Assembly (NCBI RefSeq): GCF_000814845.2
Contig: NZ_CP010431.2
Coordinates: 4,464,001-4,528,000, forward strand
DNA length: 64,000 nucleotides
Direction of reading: 5' to 3'
From: Pandoraea sputorum
Lineage (GTDB): Bacteria; Pseudomonadota; Gammaproteobacteria; Burkholderiales; Burkholderiaceae
Part shown: positions 8,997-19,950 of the stretch, one piece after another
Layout: each line of letters starts with the position of its first letter
Numbering within the stretch: position 1 is the stretch's first letter
Made by a program: the position numbers and the translations under genes
Notes under the pieces: model-generated
What the model saw: the letters and a program-made list of their open reading frames with translations, nothing else
Database searches by the model: none
What the model was told of the DNA's origin: nothing

Positions 8997-11900
8997 TCAG
9001 CCATGGCCAACCTCCCCAACATCGCTGTGGCCCGTCTGACCACGTGCACGCCAGCGCATCCAGCGTAGCCGCACACGATCGAGATACAGGTACACCACCG
9101 GCGTCGTATAGAGCGTCAGTACCTGACTCACCAACAGGCCACCCACAATGGAAATGCCGAGCGGCTGGCGCAGTTCAGCCCCGTCGCCTGTGCCCAGCGC
9201 CAGCGGAATCGCGCCAAGCATGGCGGCCATCGTCGTCATCATGATCGGACGGAAGCGCAGCACGCACGCCTTGAAGATCGCCTCGCGCGGCGGCAGATTC
9301 TGACGCCGCTCCGCATCGAGCGCGAAGTCGATCATCATGATGGCGTTCTTCTTCACGATGCCGATCAGCAGAATCACACCGATGAGCGCGATGATGCTGA
9401 ACTCGGTATTGAACAGCAGTAGCGCCAGCAAGGCGCCAACGCCCGCCGACGGCAACGTCGACAGAATCGTGAGCGGGTGGATGTAGCTCTCGTAGAGTAC
9501 GCCCAGCACGATATACACCGTCAACAGCGCGGTCAGAATCAGGATGGGCTGCGAGGACAATGCGGACTGGAACGCCTGCGCCGTACCCTGGAAGCTGCCC
9601 TGCACCGACGTCGGCATGCCAAGACGTGCCACCGCATCGTTGATCGACGCCTGCGCCTGCGAAAGCGAGACGCCCGCCGGCAGGTTGAACGAAATCGTAC
9701 TCGCGGCGAACTGGCCCTGATGCGAGACGCCCAATGCCGTATTCGTCGGACGATAACGTGCGAAGGCCGAAAGCGGCACCTGAGCCCCCGCCGACGTCAC
9801 CACGTAGATGTCCTTGAGCGACTCCGGACTCTGCCACCATTGCGGGGCCACTTCCATTACGACCTTGTACTGATTGAGCGGATTGTAGATGGTCGAGACC
9901 TGGCGCTGACCGAACGCGTCGTTGAGCACGTTGTCGATCTGACTCATCGTCAGACCGAGCCGCGACGCCTGATCGCGATCGACGTCGAGCGTGGTCTGCA
10001 GGCCCTTGTCCTGCTGGTCAGTGTTCACGTCGGTGAGATTCGGCAGACGCGAAATCGCGTTGCGCACCTTCGGCTCCCACTCCCGCAACTGCTGAAGGTC
10101 GTCCGCCTGTAGGGTGTACTGATACTGCGCATTACTCGAACGCCCGCCCACGCGGATGTCCTGCACGGATTGCAGGTACAGCATCGCCCCCGGCTCCTTG
10201 GCCAGTTTGCCCCGCAGACGCGCAATCACCTGATCGGCCGTAATCTTGCGCTCGCCCAGCGGCTTGAGCGTGACGAACATCGAACCGCCGTTGCGATTCG
10301 AACCGCCGGTGAAGCCCGTGACCGTTGCGACATCGGGATCGGCCTGCACGATCTTGATGAAGTCTGCGAGCTTCTTCTCCATGGCCTGGAACGAGATCGC
10401 CTGGTCGGCCTGAATGAAGCCGATCATGCGCCCGGTGTCCTGCTGCGGGAAGAAGCCTTTCGGCACCACCATGTAGAGCCAGACGTTCAGACAAATCGTC
10501 GCCAGCAGAATTAGCAACATGAGCGGACCGTGGCGCAGCGCCCAAGCGAGCGAGCGCTCGTACTCGCGCAGCATCACCTCGAACATGCGCTCGGTCCAGT
10601 TGCCCATGCGCATCCAGACGGACGGTGGTTTGGGCGGTTCAGGCGCAAGCGGCGCGGTGCCAGCAGGCACACCCGGCGCGGCCCGCCCCTTGAGCAGCCG
10701 TGCGCACATCATTGGTGTGGTCGTGAGCGAAACGACGAGCGAGACCATGATCGCCGCCGACAGCGTGACGGCAAACTCGCGGAACAGGCGGCCGACGATG
10801 CCCCCCATGAGCAGCAGCGGGATGAACACCGCCACCAGCGAAATGCTCATCGAGAGCACGGTAAAGCCGACTTCACGCGTCCCTTTGAGCGCCGCCGCGA
10901 ACGGACTTAAGCCCTCTTCGATATGCCGGGAGATATTCTCCAGCACCACGATGGCGTCATCGACAACAAAGCCGGTCGCAATCGTGAGCGCCATAAGCGA
11001 CAGATTGTCGAGACTGAAACCGCACAGATACATGATCCCGAACGTGCCGATCAGCGAGACCGGCACGGCCACGCTCGGAATCAGCGTGGCGCGCCAGTTC
11101 CGCAGAAACAGGAATACGACCATGATCACAAGCGCAATCGAGATCAGCAGCGTGCGCTCGACTTCCTTGAGCGACGCCCGGATCGTCGGCGTCCTGTCCA
11201 TCACAACGTCGAGATTGATCGCCGCCGGAATCGAAGCGCGCAGGTTCGGCAGGATCTTGTTGATGCCGTCGACCGTCTGAATGATGTTCGCACCGGGCTG
11301 CGTCGTGATGATGAGCAGCACCGATGGTTTGCCGTTGGCGGAACCGGCATTGCGCACATCCTGCACCGAGTCGACTACATCCGCGATATCGGAGAGTCGA
11401 ACCGGACGCCCGTCCTGATAGGCAACGATGACCGGCAGGTATTCCTTGGCCGTCTTCGCCTGATCGTTGGCAAGAATCTGCCAGCGGCGGTCGCCGTCTT
11501 CAAGTGCACCCTTTGGTCGGTTCGCATTCACTGCCTGAATCGCCGTACGCACCGTTTCAAGCGGGATCTGATACTTGTTGAGCGCCGTGGGATTGAGTTC
11601 GACGCGCACTGCCGGCAGCGAGCTGCCGCCCACCGTCACATCGCCCACCCCTTCGAGTTGCGAGATCTTCTGCGCGAGGATGGTCGATGCCGCGTCGTAC
11701 ATCTGGCCACGCGTCATGCTCTCGGACGTCAGCGCGATGATCATCACCGGCGCACTCGCCGGGTTCACCTTGCGGTAGGTCGGATTGCTCGGCAATCCCG
11801 TCGGCAGCAAGCTGCGCGCCGCATTGATGGCCGCCTGCACGTCGCGTGCCGCGCCGTTGATATCGCGCGAAAGGTCGAACTGCAGAGTGATGCGAGTTGA

Positions 11901-12161
11901 GCCGAGCGAGCTGTTCGACGTCATTTCCGTCACACCGGCGATGCGTCCGAGCGAACGCTCCAGCGGCGTGGCCACGCTGGCCGCCATCGTTTCCGGACTC
12001 GCGCCGGGGAGCGACGCCGACACCGATATCGTCGGAAAGTCCACTTGCGGCAACGGCGAGACCGGCAACAACCCGAAGGCAACGATGCCCGCCAGCGTCA
12101 CCCCGATGGTGAGCAGAACGGTCGCGACCGAGCGCTTGATGAAGACAGCCGACAGGTTCAT
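8997..12161 (-). CDS. mdtC: RND multidrug efflux permease, MdtC/MuxC type
   Basis: The protein has 1054 residues. It is an inner-membrane RND proton antiporter that forms a heteromultimeric pump with MdtB. The N terminus ([20 protein letters not shown], then [20 protein letters not shown]) and the block [20 protein letters not shown] follow E. coli MdtC closely. The core TM4 segment [20 protein letters not shown] contains the paired Asp residues of the proton relay. Twelve TM segments and two large periplasmic loops are expected from length and hydropathy. The start ATG overlaps the mdtB stop (ATGA). Substrates in this organism are not evident; known relatives export novobiocin, bile salts and some beta-lactams. 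Confidence 0.93.
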   Translation of the reverse strand: MNLSAVFIKRSVATVLLTIGVTLAGIVAFGLLPVSPLPQVDFPTISVSASLPGASPETMAASVATPLERSLGRIAGVTEMTSNSSLGSTRITLQFDLSRDINGAARDVQAAINAARSLLPTGLPSNPTYRKVNPASAPVMIIALTSESMTRGQMYDAASTILAQKISQLEGVGDVTVGGSSLPAVRVELNPTALNKYQIPLETVRTAIQAVNANRPKGALEDGDRRWQILANDQAKTAKEYLPVIVAYQDGRPVRLSDIADVVDSVQDVRNAGSANGKPSVLLIITTQPGANIIQTVDGINKILPNLRASIPAAINLDVVMDRTPTIRASLKEVERTLLISIALVIMVVFLFLRNWRATLIPSVAVPVSLIGTFGIMYLCGFSLDNLSLMALTIATGFVVDDAIVVLENISRHIEEGLSPFAAALKGTREVGFTVLSMSISLVAVFIPLLLMGGIVGRLFREFAVTLSAAIMVSLVVSLTTTPMMCARLLKGRAAPGVPAGTAPLAPEPPKPPSVWMRMGNWTERMFEVMLREYERSLAWALRHGPLMLLILLATICLNVWLYMVVPKGFFPQQDTGRMIGFIQADQAISFQAMEKKLADFIKIVQADPDVATVTGFTGGSNRNGGSMFVTLKPLGERKITADQVIARLRGKLAKEPGAMLYLQSVQDIRVGGRSSNAQYQYTLQADDLQQLREWEPKVRNAISRLPNLTDVNTDQQDKGLQTTLDVDRDQASRLGLTMSQIDNVLNDAFGQRQVSTIYNPLNQYKVVMEVAPQWWQSPESLKDIYVVTSAGAQVPLSAFARYRPTNTALGVSHQGQFAASTISFNLPAGVSLSQAQASINDAVARLGMPTSVQGSFQGTAQAFQSALSSQPILILTALLTVYIVLGVLYESYIHPLTILSTLPSAGVGALLALLLFNTEFSIIALIGVILLIGIVKKNAIMMIDFALDAERRQNLPPREAIFKACVLRFRPIMMTTMAAMLGAIPLALGTGDGAELRQPLGISIVGGLLVSQVLTLYTTPVVYLYLDRVRLRWMRWRARGQTGHSDVGEVGHG

Positions 12162-15100
12162 CGTGCCGGGCCGTCCGTTGTCACCGCACCAGCGGGACCG
12201 GAATCACCCGGGCCGCCATGACCATCTTGACCGTCGTGATTCTCGCTATCCGACGGTCCGAAGCGGCGCTCGCGCCACGCCCGCGCCCGCATCGCCCAAC
12301 GGTCGAACCACAGGTAGATCACCGGCGTAGTAAAGAGCGTGAGCACCTGACTGACCATGAGACCGCCGACCATCGTGATACCGAGCGGCTGACGCAACTC
12401 GGAGCCGACACCGGAGCCGAGCATCAGCGGCAGCGCGCCCAGCACGGCGGCCATCGTCGTCATCAGAATCGGCCGGAAACGCAGCAGGCACGCCTGATAA
12501 ATTGCCTCGCGCGGTGCTATGCCGTGTTCGCGCTCCGCTTCGAGCGCGAAGTCGATCATCATGATGGCGTTCTTCTTCACGATACCGATCAGCAGAATGA
12601 TGCCGATGATCGCGATGATGCTGATGTCGTTGCCCGAGACCATCAGCGCAAGCAGCGCGCCCACGCCGGCCGACGGCAGCGTCGACAAGATGGTAATCGG
12701 GTGGATGTAGCTCTCGTAGAGCACGCCCAGCACGATATACATCGTGACAACCGCCGCGAGAATCAGCCACAGCGTATTCGAGAGGGACGCCTGGAACGCC
12801 TGCGCAGCCCCCTGGAACGTCGTCTGCGTGCTCACCGGCAAGCCGATGGACTGTTCCGCTTCGGTAATCGCTTTCACCGCTTCACCAAGCGATGCCCCCT
12901 TGGCCAGATTGAACGAGATCGTCGCCGCCGGGAATTGCGCCTGATGGTTGATCGCCAGCGGCGTGGGTTTCTCGATAATTTTCGCGAAAGACGTGAGCGG
13001 CACCTGCACGCCAGTCGTCGACGCGACGTAAATGCCCTTGAGCGCATCCGGCCCGCGCTGGAAGTCGTTGGCTACTTCCAGCACCACGCGATACTGCGAC
13101 GCCTGCGTATAGATCGTGGAAATCAGACGCTGACCGAAAGCGCTGTATAGCGTCTGATCGACGGCCGCAGGTTTCACGCCCAGACGACTCGCCGTATCGC
13201 GATCGATCTCCACATACGCCTGCAAGCCATTGACCTGCAAGTCGCTCGTCACATCGGCCAGTTGCGGCACGTGTTGCAGCTTGTCGACGAGCTTCGGCAC
13301 CCAGACGCTCAGCGTATCCAGACTCGGATCCTGCAACGTGAACTGATACTGCGTGCGGCTGATACGGTCTTCAATCGTCAGATCCTGCACCGGCTGCATA
13401 TAGAGCGCGATGCCGGGAACCTTCGCGACTTCGGGCTGAATGCGGCGAATCACCTCGGAGGCGTCGATCCCGCGCGTTGCCTTGTCTTTCAGGTTGATGA
13501 GCAGACGCCCGCTGTTGAGCGTTGCGTTCACACCATCCACGCCGATGAACGACGAGACCGACTCGACTGCGGGATCCTTGATCACCTCCGCGACCAGCGC
13601 CTGCTGACGCTCGCCCATCGCCGCAAACGAGATGGACTGTGGCGCTTCGGAAATGCCCTGAATCACACCGGTGTCCTGCACCGGGAAGAAGCCCTTGGGC
13701 ACCCACATATAGAGCAGCACCGTCAGCACCAGCGTGCCGAGCGCGACGAGCAGTGTGGCCGGCTGACGGTCGAGTACCCACGTGAGCCATTCGCCGTACT
13801 TCGCAATAATGCGGTCGAACAACTCGCCGGTCTTGCGATAGAACTTGCCCTGCTTCTCATCAGGCACGTGACGCAGCAACTTCGCGCACATCATTGGCGT
13901 GAGCGTCAACGACACCACGGCCGAAATCAGAATCGATACCGCCAACGTCACCGCGAACTCGCGGAATAGGCGTCCCACCACGTCGCCCATGAACAGCAGC
14001 GGAATCAGCACCGCGATCAGCGAGAACGTGAGCGAAATGATAGTGAAGCCGATCTGCTCGGCCCCCTTGAGCGCCGCCTGCAACGGTTTCTCACCCTGCT
14101 CCATATATCGGGCGATGTTCTCGATCATCACGATGGCGTCATCGACCACGAAACCGGTCGCAATGGTCAGCGCCATGAGCGTCAGGTTATTGATCGAGAA
14201 GCCAGCGAGATACATGACGCCGAAGGTACCGATCAGCGAGAGCGGCACGGCGACACTCGGAATAATGGTGGCCGATACGTTGCGCAGGAAGACGAAAATC
14301 ACCATCACTACCAGAGCGACGGCAAGAATCAGCTCAAACTGAACGTCTGAAACCGACGCACGGATCGTCGTGGTGCGATCGGTCAGCAGTTGCACGTCGA
14401 TGCTGCCCGGCAGCGCCGCCTGCAATTGCGGGAGCAATGCTTTGACCCTATTGACGGTCTCGATCACGTTCGCGCCCGGCTGGCGTTGCACGTTCAGCAC
14501 GATGGCCGGGGTGGTGTCTGCCCACGCGGCGAGCTTGGTGTTCTCCGCGCCGTCGATCACATCGGCAATGTCGGACAGCCGAATCGGCCCGCCATTCTTA
14601 TAGGCGATGACGAGATTTCGGTATTCGTCTGCCGACGCCAACTGGTCGTTTGCGTCGATGGTCGACGCGCGCAGCGGACCGTCGAAACTCCCCTTCGCCT
14701 GATTGACGTTGGCGGCCGCAATCGAGGTACGAACGTCTTCGATGTTCAGCCCATAGGAGGTGATGGCGCGCGGGTTGACCTGAATGCGCACGGCCGGGCG
14801 CTGCCCGCCAGAAATACTCACCAGACCGATGCCCGGCAACTGTGAAATCTTCTGCGCCACGCGCGTGTCGACCAGGTCCTGCAGCTTCGGCAGCGGCATG
14901 GTCTTGGACATGATCGCCAGCGTCAGGATCGGGGTGTCCGCCGGATTGACCTTGTTGTAGATCGGCGGCATCGGCAGATCGCTCGGCAGCAGATTGCTGG
15001 CGCTGTTGATCGCGGCCTGCACCTCCTGCTCGGCCACGTCGAGGCCGAGGTCGAGCGAGAACTGCAGCGTAATCACCGACGCACCGCCCGAGCTGGTCGA

Positions 15101-15343
15101 CGACATCTGGTTCAGCCCCGGCATTTGCCCGAACTGCCGCTCCAACGGCGCGGTCACCGATGAGGTCATCACATCGGGGCTCGCGCCCGGATAAAGCGTG
15201 ACGACCTGAATGGTCGGATAGTCGACTTCCGGCAGTGCCGAGAGCGGCAACAGCCGGTAAGCGACGAAACCGGCGAGCAGAATCGCCAGCATCAGCAACG
15301 ATGTGGCGACCGGTCGGAGAATAAACTGACGTGACGGATTCAT
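12158..15343 (-). CDS. mdtB: RND multidrug efflux permease, MdtB/MuxB type
   Basis: The protein has 1061 residues. It starts [20 protein letters not shown] and continues [20 protein letters not shown] and [20 protein letters not shown], which are diagnostic of MdtB rather than MdtC. The TM4 relay segment [20 protein letters not shown] is intact. It would work with MdtC as the transporter layer and with MdtA as adaptor. The start is 18 bp after the mdtA stop and lacks an obvious Shine-Dalgarno, so coupling to mdtA is likely. The C-terminal tail after the last TM is Gly/Asp/His-rich, with no recognised function. Confidence 0.93.
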   Translation of the reverse strand: MNPSRQFILRPVATSLLMLAILLAGFVAYRLLPLSALPEVDYPTIQVVTLYPGASPDVMTSSVTAPLERQFGQMPGLNQMSSTSSGGASVITLQFSLDLGLDVAEQEVQAAINSASNLLPSDLPMPPIYNKVNPADTPILTLAIMSKTMPLPKLQDLVDTRVAQKISQLPGIGLVSISGGQRPAVRIQVNPRAITSYGLNIEDVRTSIAAANVNQAKGSFDGPLRASTIDANDQLASADEYRNLVIAYKNGGPIRLSDIADVIDGAENTKLAAWADTTPAIVLNVQRQPGANVIETVNRVKALLPQLQAALPGSIDVQLLTDRTTTIRASVSDVQFELILAVALVVMVIFVFLRNVSATIIPSVAVPLSLIGTFGVMYLAGFSINNLTLMALTIATGFVVDDAIVMIENIARYMEQGEKPLQAALKGAEQIGFTIISLTFSLIAVLIPLLFMGDVVGRLFREFAVTLAVSILISAVVSLTLTPMMCAKLLRHVPDEKQGKFYRKTGELFDRIIAKYGEWLTWVLDRQPATLLVALGTLVLTVLLYMWVPKGFFPVQDTGVIQGISEAPQSISFAAMGERQQALVAEVIKDPAVESVSSFIGVDGVNATLNSGRLLINLKDKATRGIDASEVIRRIQPEVAKVPGIALYMQPVQDLTIEDRISRTQYQFTLQDPSLDTLSVWVPKLVDKLQHVPQLADVTSDLQVNGLQAYVEIDRDTASRLGVKPAAVDQTLYSAFGQRLISTIYTQASQYRVVLEVANDFQRGPDALKGIYVASTTGVQVPLTSFAKIIEKPTPLAINHQAQFPAATISFNLAKGASLGEAVKAITEAEQSIGLPVSTQTTFQGAAQAFQASLSNTLWLILAAVVTMYIVLGVLYESYIHPITILSTLPSAGVGALLALMVSGNDISIIAIIGIILLIGIVKKNAIMMIDFALEAEREHGIAPREAIYQACLLRFRPILMTTMAAVLGALPLMLGSGVGSELRQPLGITMVGGLMVSQVLTLFTTPVIYLWFDRWAMRARAWRERRFGPSDSENHDGQDGHGGPGDSGPAGAVTTDGPAR

Positions 15344-15361
15344 TAGCGACGTTAATCTAGC

Positions 15362-16726
15362 TCACTGCGCCTGACGGCGATGTCCGCCGCCGTTGCCGTT
15401 ACGCTTCTCGCCCGAGGCGCGCGGCGCCACCGCAGCGGCTCGGCTCTCTGCCGTGATCACTTCGACCTTCGCGCCATCGCGCAGCTTGTCCATACCGTCG
15501 ATCACGAGCTTCTCGCCAGGATCGATCCCGGACTCCACCGCCGTGTTCGTGCCGTCGGTCGGTCCGAGCTTCACCGTCTTGAGCTTGACCGTCTGATCCG
15601 GCTGGACGGTGTAGACAAAGCTGCCCTGCGTGCCGCGCTGAACTGCCGCGCTCGGGATGAGCGTCACGCCCTTGAGCGTGTCCACCAGCATCTTCACGTT
15701 GACGAACTGATTCGGGAACAGCGTGCCGTCGGCGTTGGCGAACTCAGCCTTGAGCTTGACCGTGCCCGTCGTCGTATCGATCTGGTTGTCGATGGAGGCG
15801 AGCTTGCCGTCGGCCAGCTTGGTCTTGCCTGCCCGGTCGAACGCCTCGACGGGTAGCGTCTCGCCGCCGCGTGAGCGCTTGACGACTTTCGGCAGATTGT
15901 CTTCCGGAATGGTGTAGACGACGGTGATCGGCGTGACTTCGTTGATGATCACGATCCCGTTGGTATCCGAAGCGTGGATGATGTTGCCCGGATCGACCTG
16001 ACGCAGGCCTGCGAGGCCGGAGACCGGTGCCGTCACACTTGCATAGTTCAGTTGCAGGCGGGCATTGTCGAGCTGCCCCTGATCGGACTTGACGGTCCCT
16101 TCGTACTGCTTGACGAGCGCGCGCTGCGTGTCGACCGTCTGCGTGGCAATCGAATCCTGCTTGAGCAGCGTTTCGTATCGTGCGAGGTCGAGCTGCGCGT
16201 TCTTGAGCAGCGCCTGATCGCGCGCCAGTTGGCCTTCCATCTGGGTGACCTGCACCTGGAACGGACGCGGATCGATCTCGGCGAGCAATTGGCCCGCCTT
16301 GACGAGATCGCCTTCTTTGAAATGCACCTTCATGAGCTGGCCGTCCACGCGCGAGTGCACAGTGACGCTGCGTGTCGGCGTAACAGTGCCCAGCCCGTTG
16401 AGGAATACCGGAAGATCGCCGGTCTTCGCCGCGACTGCCGTGACCGGTGTAGCCGGTGCACCCGCGCCTGCCATGCCTGCTGGCGGACCGCCCCGGCGTC
16501 CACCGGCCTGTGCCGGTCCCTGCGCGTTCTGCGAGTGCAGACGGTAGTAGACACCCCCGGCGATAAGCACGACGATCAGTCCGAGGATGCCCGGCACAAA
16601 CCAGCGGCGCTTACGCGACGGCTCGGTGGATGTCGGCGAAACCGGTGGTGTCTGCGGCACCTGCGGGGCAGGCGAGCGCTCAGAACCGTTCGGTTTTTCG
16701 GAACCGTGGGGACCGTGCTCGGTCAT
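15362..16726 (-). CDS. mdtA: RND efflux periplasmic adaptor, MdtA/MuxA type
   Basis: The protein has 454 residues and is the first gene of the mdtABC-outer-membrane operon. A Pro-rich cytoplasmic N terminus of about 40 residues precedes one TM anchor (WFVPGILGLIVVLIAGGVYY). Then come the lipoyl/barrel-sandwich halves (VTPTRSVTVHSRVDGQLMKV and LNYASVTAPVSGLAGLRQVD), an alpha-hairpin about 170-230, and a beta-barrel and membrane-proximal domain. This is the standard HlyD/AcrA membrane-fusion layout. GAGGAAG seven bases upstream supports ATG 16724-16726. The gene is divergent from the OmpR/EnvZ-type pair, whose regulator is the obvious candidate controller. Confidence 0.92.
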   Translation of the reverse strand: MTEHGPHGSEKPNGSERSPAPQVPQTPPVSPTSTEPSRKRRWFVPGILGLIVVLIAGGVYYRLHSQNAQGPAQAGGRRGGPPAGMAGAGAPATPVTAVAAKTGDLPVFLNGLGTVTPTRSVTVHSRVDGQLMKVHFKEGDLVKAGQLLAEIDPRPFQVQVTQMEGQLARDQALLKNAQLDLARYETLLKQDSIATQTVDTQRALVKQYEGTVKSDQGQLDNARLQLNYASVTAPVSGLAGLRQVDPGNIIHASDTNGIVIINEVTPITVVYTIPEDNLPKVVKRSRGGETLPVEAFDRAGKTKLADGKLASIDNQIDTTTGTVKLKAEFANADGTLFPNQFVNVKMLVDTLKGVTLIPSAAVQRGTQGSFVYTVQPDQTVKLKTVKLGPTDGTNTAVESGIDPGEKLVIDGMDKLRDGAKVEVITAESRAAAVAPRASGEKRNGNGGGHRRQAQ

Positions 16727-17334
16727 GACTTCCTCGTAACAGCGGAGTAGTTAGCGGATTCGTCCAATGCGGACGACGTTCTTTTCTTTGGTTTGCTGCG
16801 GCGCGGCAAACTGCCCGGGAAGCCCCGAAACAGCGGCATGCACCTCATTGGCTGACCAGCATAGCAGACGGTTGTAACAGCTCGATGGGATGGCTTGTTA
16901 CAAGAGTTTTCTCTGTGCCGTCGATCAGAATTGTCCGACGCTGCTAAATGACCGGCCGGATGAACGATGGTTCGCACCTGCGCGCCGATCGTGTCCGCCG
17001 ATGCCTTGCATCGCCTTACCCTGCATCGCTTTGCAGTGCCTTGGCGCAGCGTCCCGTGAGGTGAGACGTGCGATTGGGTGTGCGATTTGCTGCCAGACCG
17101 ACCGCCTGGTAAGGATGACGCGATGACGCGCGACGAATCACTGTCAAAACCGATTCCGTCACGGCTAATCAGGCAGTCTGATTAAGAGACCGAAGCTTAC
17201 TCGACGCGGGTGAAATTCGTGCGTGTTTCCTGCGTTATTGCGGCTCGCACTATTATTACGCATCGTTACAGGCGACCAAGACTGTAATTTCCGGAAACAA
17301 AACACGTGCAAAGCCGCGCAGCGAGGCCACTATC
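16727..17334. promoter_or_regulatory. Divergent promoter region between mdtA and the OmpR-type regulator
   Basis: No convincing ORF lies in these 608 bp. Two operator-like repeats stand out. TTGTAACA (16872-16879) / TGTTACAA (16896-16903) has perfect 8-bp arms and a 16-bp spacer and can also be read as direct repeats TTGTAAC/TTGTTAC 23 bp apart. TAATCAG (17166-17172) / CTGATTA (17178-17184) has perfect 7-bp arms and a 5-bp spacer. A 10-bp palindrome TTTCCGGAAA sits at 17288-17297, near the regulator start. The mdt-proximal repeat is about 150 bp upstream of mdtA. Binding by the neighbouring regulator is an inference. Confidence 0.45.
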
Positions 17335-18081
17335 ATGACGACACAACCTGTCCGAGCGAATATGAAGATTCTTGTTGTCGACGACGATCCCGATCTGCGT
17401 GACCTGCTGCGCGAGTATTTGAGCCGCCACGGCTTCTCCGTTGCAGTCATGCACGACGGCGAGGGGCTGGCCGCACGCCTTGAGCGCGAGCGCCCCGCCC
17501 TGATCGTGCTTGATCTGATGATGCCCAAGGTCGATGGCCTGACCGCACTGCGCGACCTGCGCGCGCGCAACGACGACGTGCCGGTGATTCTGCTCACCGC
17601 ACGCAGCGACGAAATCGACCGTATCGTCGGGCTGGAAATCGGGGCCGACGACTATCTGGGCAAGCCCTTCAGTCCGCGCGAACTGCTCGCCCGTATCAAC
17701 GCCGTGCTGCGCCGTCGCAAGACGCCCGACGCCGCAGTGCCTGAGCAGCGCGAAAATTACGCGTTCGGCCCGTTCATGCTCGACTTCCGTAGCCGCACGC
17801 TGACCCGCGATTCGCAGTTGCTCACGCTCTCGGATGGGGAATACGGCCTGCTGCGGCTGCTGGTGAATCACGCGATGCAAGTTCTGTCGCGCGAACGCAT
17901 CATCGAATTGCTTTACGGCGCCGACAGCGACGTGAACGATCGCGGCATCGACGTGCAGATCTGGCGCCTGCGCCGTCTGCTCGACGAGGACGCGCAAAGC
18001 CCGCGGTTTATTCAGACCGTGCGCGGGCGCGGCTATATCTTTGTTCCCGACGGCCAACGCGCCGACATGGCCACCGCATGA
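17335..18081 (+). CDS. OmpR-family response regulator
   Basis: The protein has 248 residues. The receiver domain (KILVVDDDPDLRDLLREYLS) has acidic residues D16-D18, phospho-acceptor D60 (LIVLDLMMPKVDG), the switch segment ILLTARSD and Lys in YLGKPFSP. The winged-helix DNA-binding domain covers about residues 137-240 and ends VRGRGYIFVPDG. GAGG eight bases before ATG 17335 supports this start, and a second in-frame ATG (17362) is possible. The following kinase overlaps by ATGA. It is divergent from mdtABC, which it may regulate, as BaeR does for mdtABC in E. coli, but the sequence is OmpR-like rather than clearly BaeR. Confidence 0.9.
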   Translation: MTTQPVRANMKILVVDDDPDLRDLLREYLSRHGFSVAVMHDGEGLAARLERERPALIVLDLMMPKVDGLTALRDLRARNDDVPVILLTARSDEIDRIVGLEIGADDYLGKPFSPRELLARINAVLRRRKTPDAAVPEQRENYAFGPFMLDFRSRTLTRDSQLLTLSDGEYGLLRLLVNHAMQVLSRERIIELLYGADSDVNDRGIDVQIWRLRRLLDEDAQSPRFIQTVRGRGYIFVPDGQRADMATA

Positions 18082-19355
18082 AAGGCCGTTTTGACACGCT
18101 GTTCGGCCGGCTCGCGGTGCTTATCATCGCGGCGCTGGTCATCAGTCACTTCTCGTATCTCACGATCCTTCGCAGCGATCACGACGAGATGCGCGTGCAA
18201 AACGCCGCCGAACAGATGGCGTTCATCATCAAGGCGGCGTCCGAAGTCCACGAAGGCAATTCGACGCTCACGCTGCCCGATCTCGTTCAGGTCGTGCCCG
18301 TCTCGTTCGCGCATGGCGATGTCTTCGAGCCGGCCAGCAAGAGCGCGCGCCTGACGACCGAACTCGCCCGCCGTCTGCCCGCCGGTACGCAATTACGCGT
18401 GGAGCGCACGCCGCCGCCACGGATCTGGGCGCGTCTGCCGGGCCGTGACTACTGGATCGCAACGCCCGTATTGTCCGTACGAAATCCGCCGGGGACGGCG
18501 ACGATTCTGCCGGGCCTGGCTGCCGTGCTGGGGATTACCGTCATCTTCGCGTTGTTCGCAGCGTGGCAATTGCAGCGCCCGGTGCGGGACATGGCGGCCG
18601 CCGCCGAACAACTGGCGACCCACCGTGTTCGAACACAGGTCAAAGAGCGCGGCCCGCTGGAGCTGCGGCAATTGACGGAGCGTTTTAATCGCATGAGTCA
18701 GGACATCGTGCAGACCGACCGTGAGCGCAATACGATGCTCGCCGGTATTGCACACGATCTGAAAACGCCGCTCGCACGGCTACGTCTGCGCGCGGAGATG
18801 CTTGACGACGTGCAGATGAGCGAAGGCATCACCCGCGACGCCGAATCGATGACGCGCATCGTCGACCAGTTCCTGCTGTTCGCGCGTGGCGTCGAGCTCG
18901 ACAGTGCCGCCTCGCCGGTCGAAGCGCGTATCCCGTCGCTGATCGCGCCGTTCCTCGATCTGGGATACACCATCGACCTGGACTTGCAGGCGGGCCCTGG
19001 CTTCAAACTGCGCCAGACGTATCTGGAGCGCATCGTGAACAATCTGCTCGATAACGCCGTGACGTACGGTCGCGCGCCATTGACGATCCGCACGTCGCAA
19101 GACGCAAGCGGCTGGCGTCTCGTGATCGAGGACAGCGGCCCGGGCATTCCCAACGAAGACATCAATCGCATCGTGCGCCCGTTCGTGCGCCTCGATCCGG
19201 CGCGCGGTGGCAATGCCCATTGCGGCCTCGGTCTCGCCATCGTCGATAAGCTTACCCAGCAACTCGGCGGACGCGTCTCCTTCGCCAACCGCGCCTCCGG
19301 TGGCTTGCAAGTCACGTTGATGTTCCCGCCGGACGATCGCAGCGCTGAGGGATAA
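18078..19355 (+). CDS. EnvZ-like sensor histidine kinase
   Basis: The protein has 425 residues. TM1 is about 10-31, a periplasmic sensor about 32-143, TM2 about 144-163, and HAMP about 165-215. The HisKA motif is NTMLAGIAHDLKTPLARLRL with phospho-acceptor H226. The ATPase domain shows an N box (ERIVNNLLDNAVTYG), G1 (EDSGPGIPNEDI) and G2 (HCGLGLAIV). It should phosphorylate the overlapping regulator (17335-18081). The ligand is unknown. The gene ends just before a bidirectional terminator at 19422. Confidence 0.9.
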   Translation: MKGRFDTLFGRLAVLIIAALVISHFSYLTILRSDHDEMRVQNAAEQMAFIIKAASEVHEGNSTLTLPDLVQVVPVSFAHGDVFEPASKSARLTTELARRLPAGTQLRVERTPPPRIWARLPGRDYWIATPVLSVRNPPGTATILPGLAAVLGITVIFALFAAWQLQRPVRDMAAAAEQLATHRVRTQVKERGPLELRQLTERFNRMSQDIVQTDRERNTMLAGIAHDLKTPLARLRLRAEMLDDVQMSEGITRDAESMTRIVDQFLLFARGVELDSAASPVEARIPSLIAPFLDLGYTIDLDLQAGPGFKLRQTYLERIVNNLLDNAVTYGRAPLTIRTSQDASGWRLVIEDSGPGIPNEDINRIVRPFVRLDPARGGNAHCGLGLAIVDKLTQQLGGRVSFANRASGGLQVTLMFPPDDRSAEG

Positions 19356-19421
19356 GAGGACAAGGGACAGGGGACAAAGCGCTTTGAATTGCGCTACGCC
19401 CGCGCCAATTCCCAGCCAATG

Positions 19422-19464
19422 AAAAAACCCGCCGTCGATTAACGAACGGCGGGTTTTGACTTTT
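19422..19464. terminator. Bidirectional intrinsic terminator
   Basis: AAAACCCGCCGT (19424-19435) and ACGGCGGGTTTT (19446-19457) form a perfect 12-bp stem with a 10-nt loop. The stem has A residues on the left and T residues on the right, so it can stop the kinase operon on the plus strand and the H-NS-like gene on the minus strand. Confidence 0.85.
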
Positions 19465-19656
19465 ACGGCACTGCATCACATCAAGCCACAGCCAGGCGAT
19501 CCGGGTTGGGGGGCAATGCGACTACTGGGCTGCGCTTTACTGCTCACAGGGACACGATGGAGATGGCAAAGACTGTGCGAGTGAGGCACAGCCCTATTGA
19601 CTCCCCAACCTCCCTGGCATGTGACCCGCAATGCCAGTCCGGCTAACGCCGGCGAA

Positions 19657-19950
19657 TTACTTCGCGATCAGGAATTTCTCGCGGCTCTTGCCAATCCACT
19701 TCGGCGCGCGACCACGGCCCGACCAAACTTCGCCGGTCTCGGGGTTGCGGTACTTCGGAGCGATGGGTGCACGGGCCGGGCGGCGGCGGCCGTCCGTCGT
19801 AGCAAGACCGAGATCCTTCGCGGTGAGCTCGTATTCCTCGATCTTCTGTTTGACTGCGGCAATGACCTGAGCCACTTCACGGGCGCGGGCCTCTTCGATC
19901 TGCTTTTCGATTTTGTCGCGTTGCGCGACGAGTTCCTTATAGCTTGCCAT
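19657..19950 (-). CDS. H-NS-family histone-like nucleoid protein
   Basis: The protein has 97 residues. An N-terminal coiled-coil (MASYKELVAQRDKIEKQIEE through about residue 50) is followed by a basic linker (TTDGRRRPARAP). The C-terminal DNA-binding motif YRNPETGEVWSGRGRAPKWI is the hallmark of the H-NS family in Burkholderia and Bordetella relatives. Such proteins bind AT-rich curved DNA and silence acquired genes. The upstream region is unusually AT-rich for this window, which suits autoregulation or a silencing target. Monocistronic; the shared terminator at 19422 lies downstream. Confidence 0.93.
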   Translation of the reverse strand: MASYKELVAQRDKIEKQIEEARAREVAQVIAAVKQKIEEYELTAKDLGLATTDGRRRPARAPIAPKYRNPETGEVWSGRGRAPKWIGKSREKFLIAK

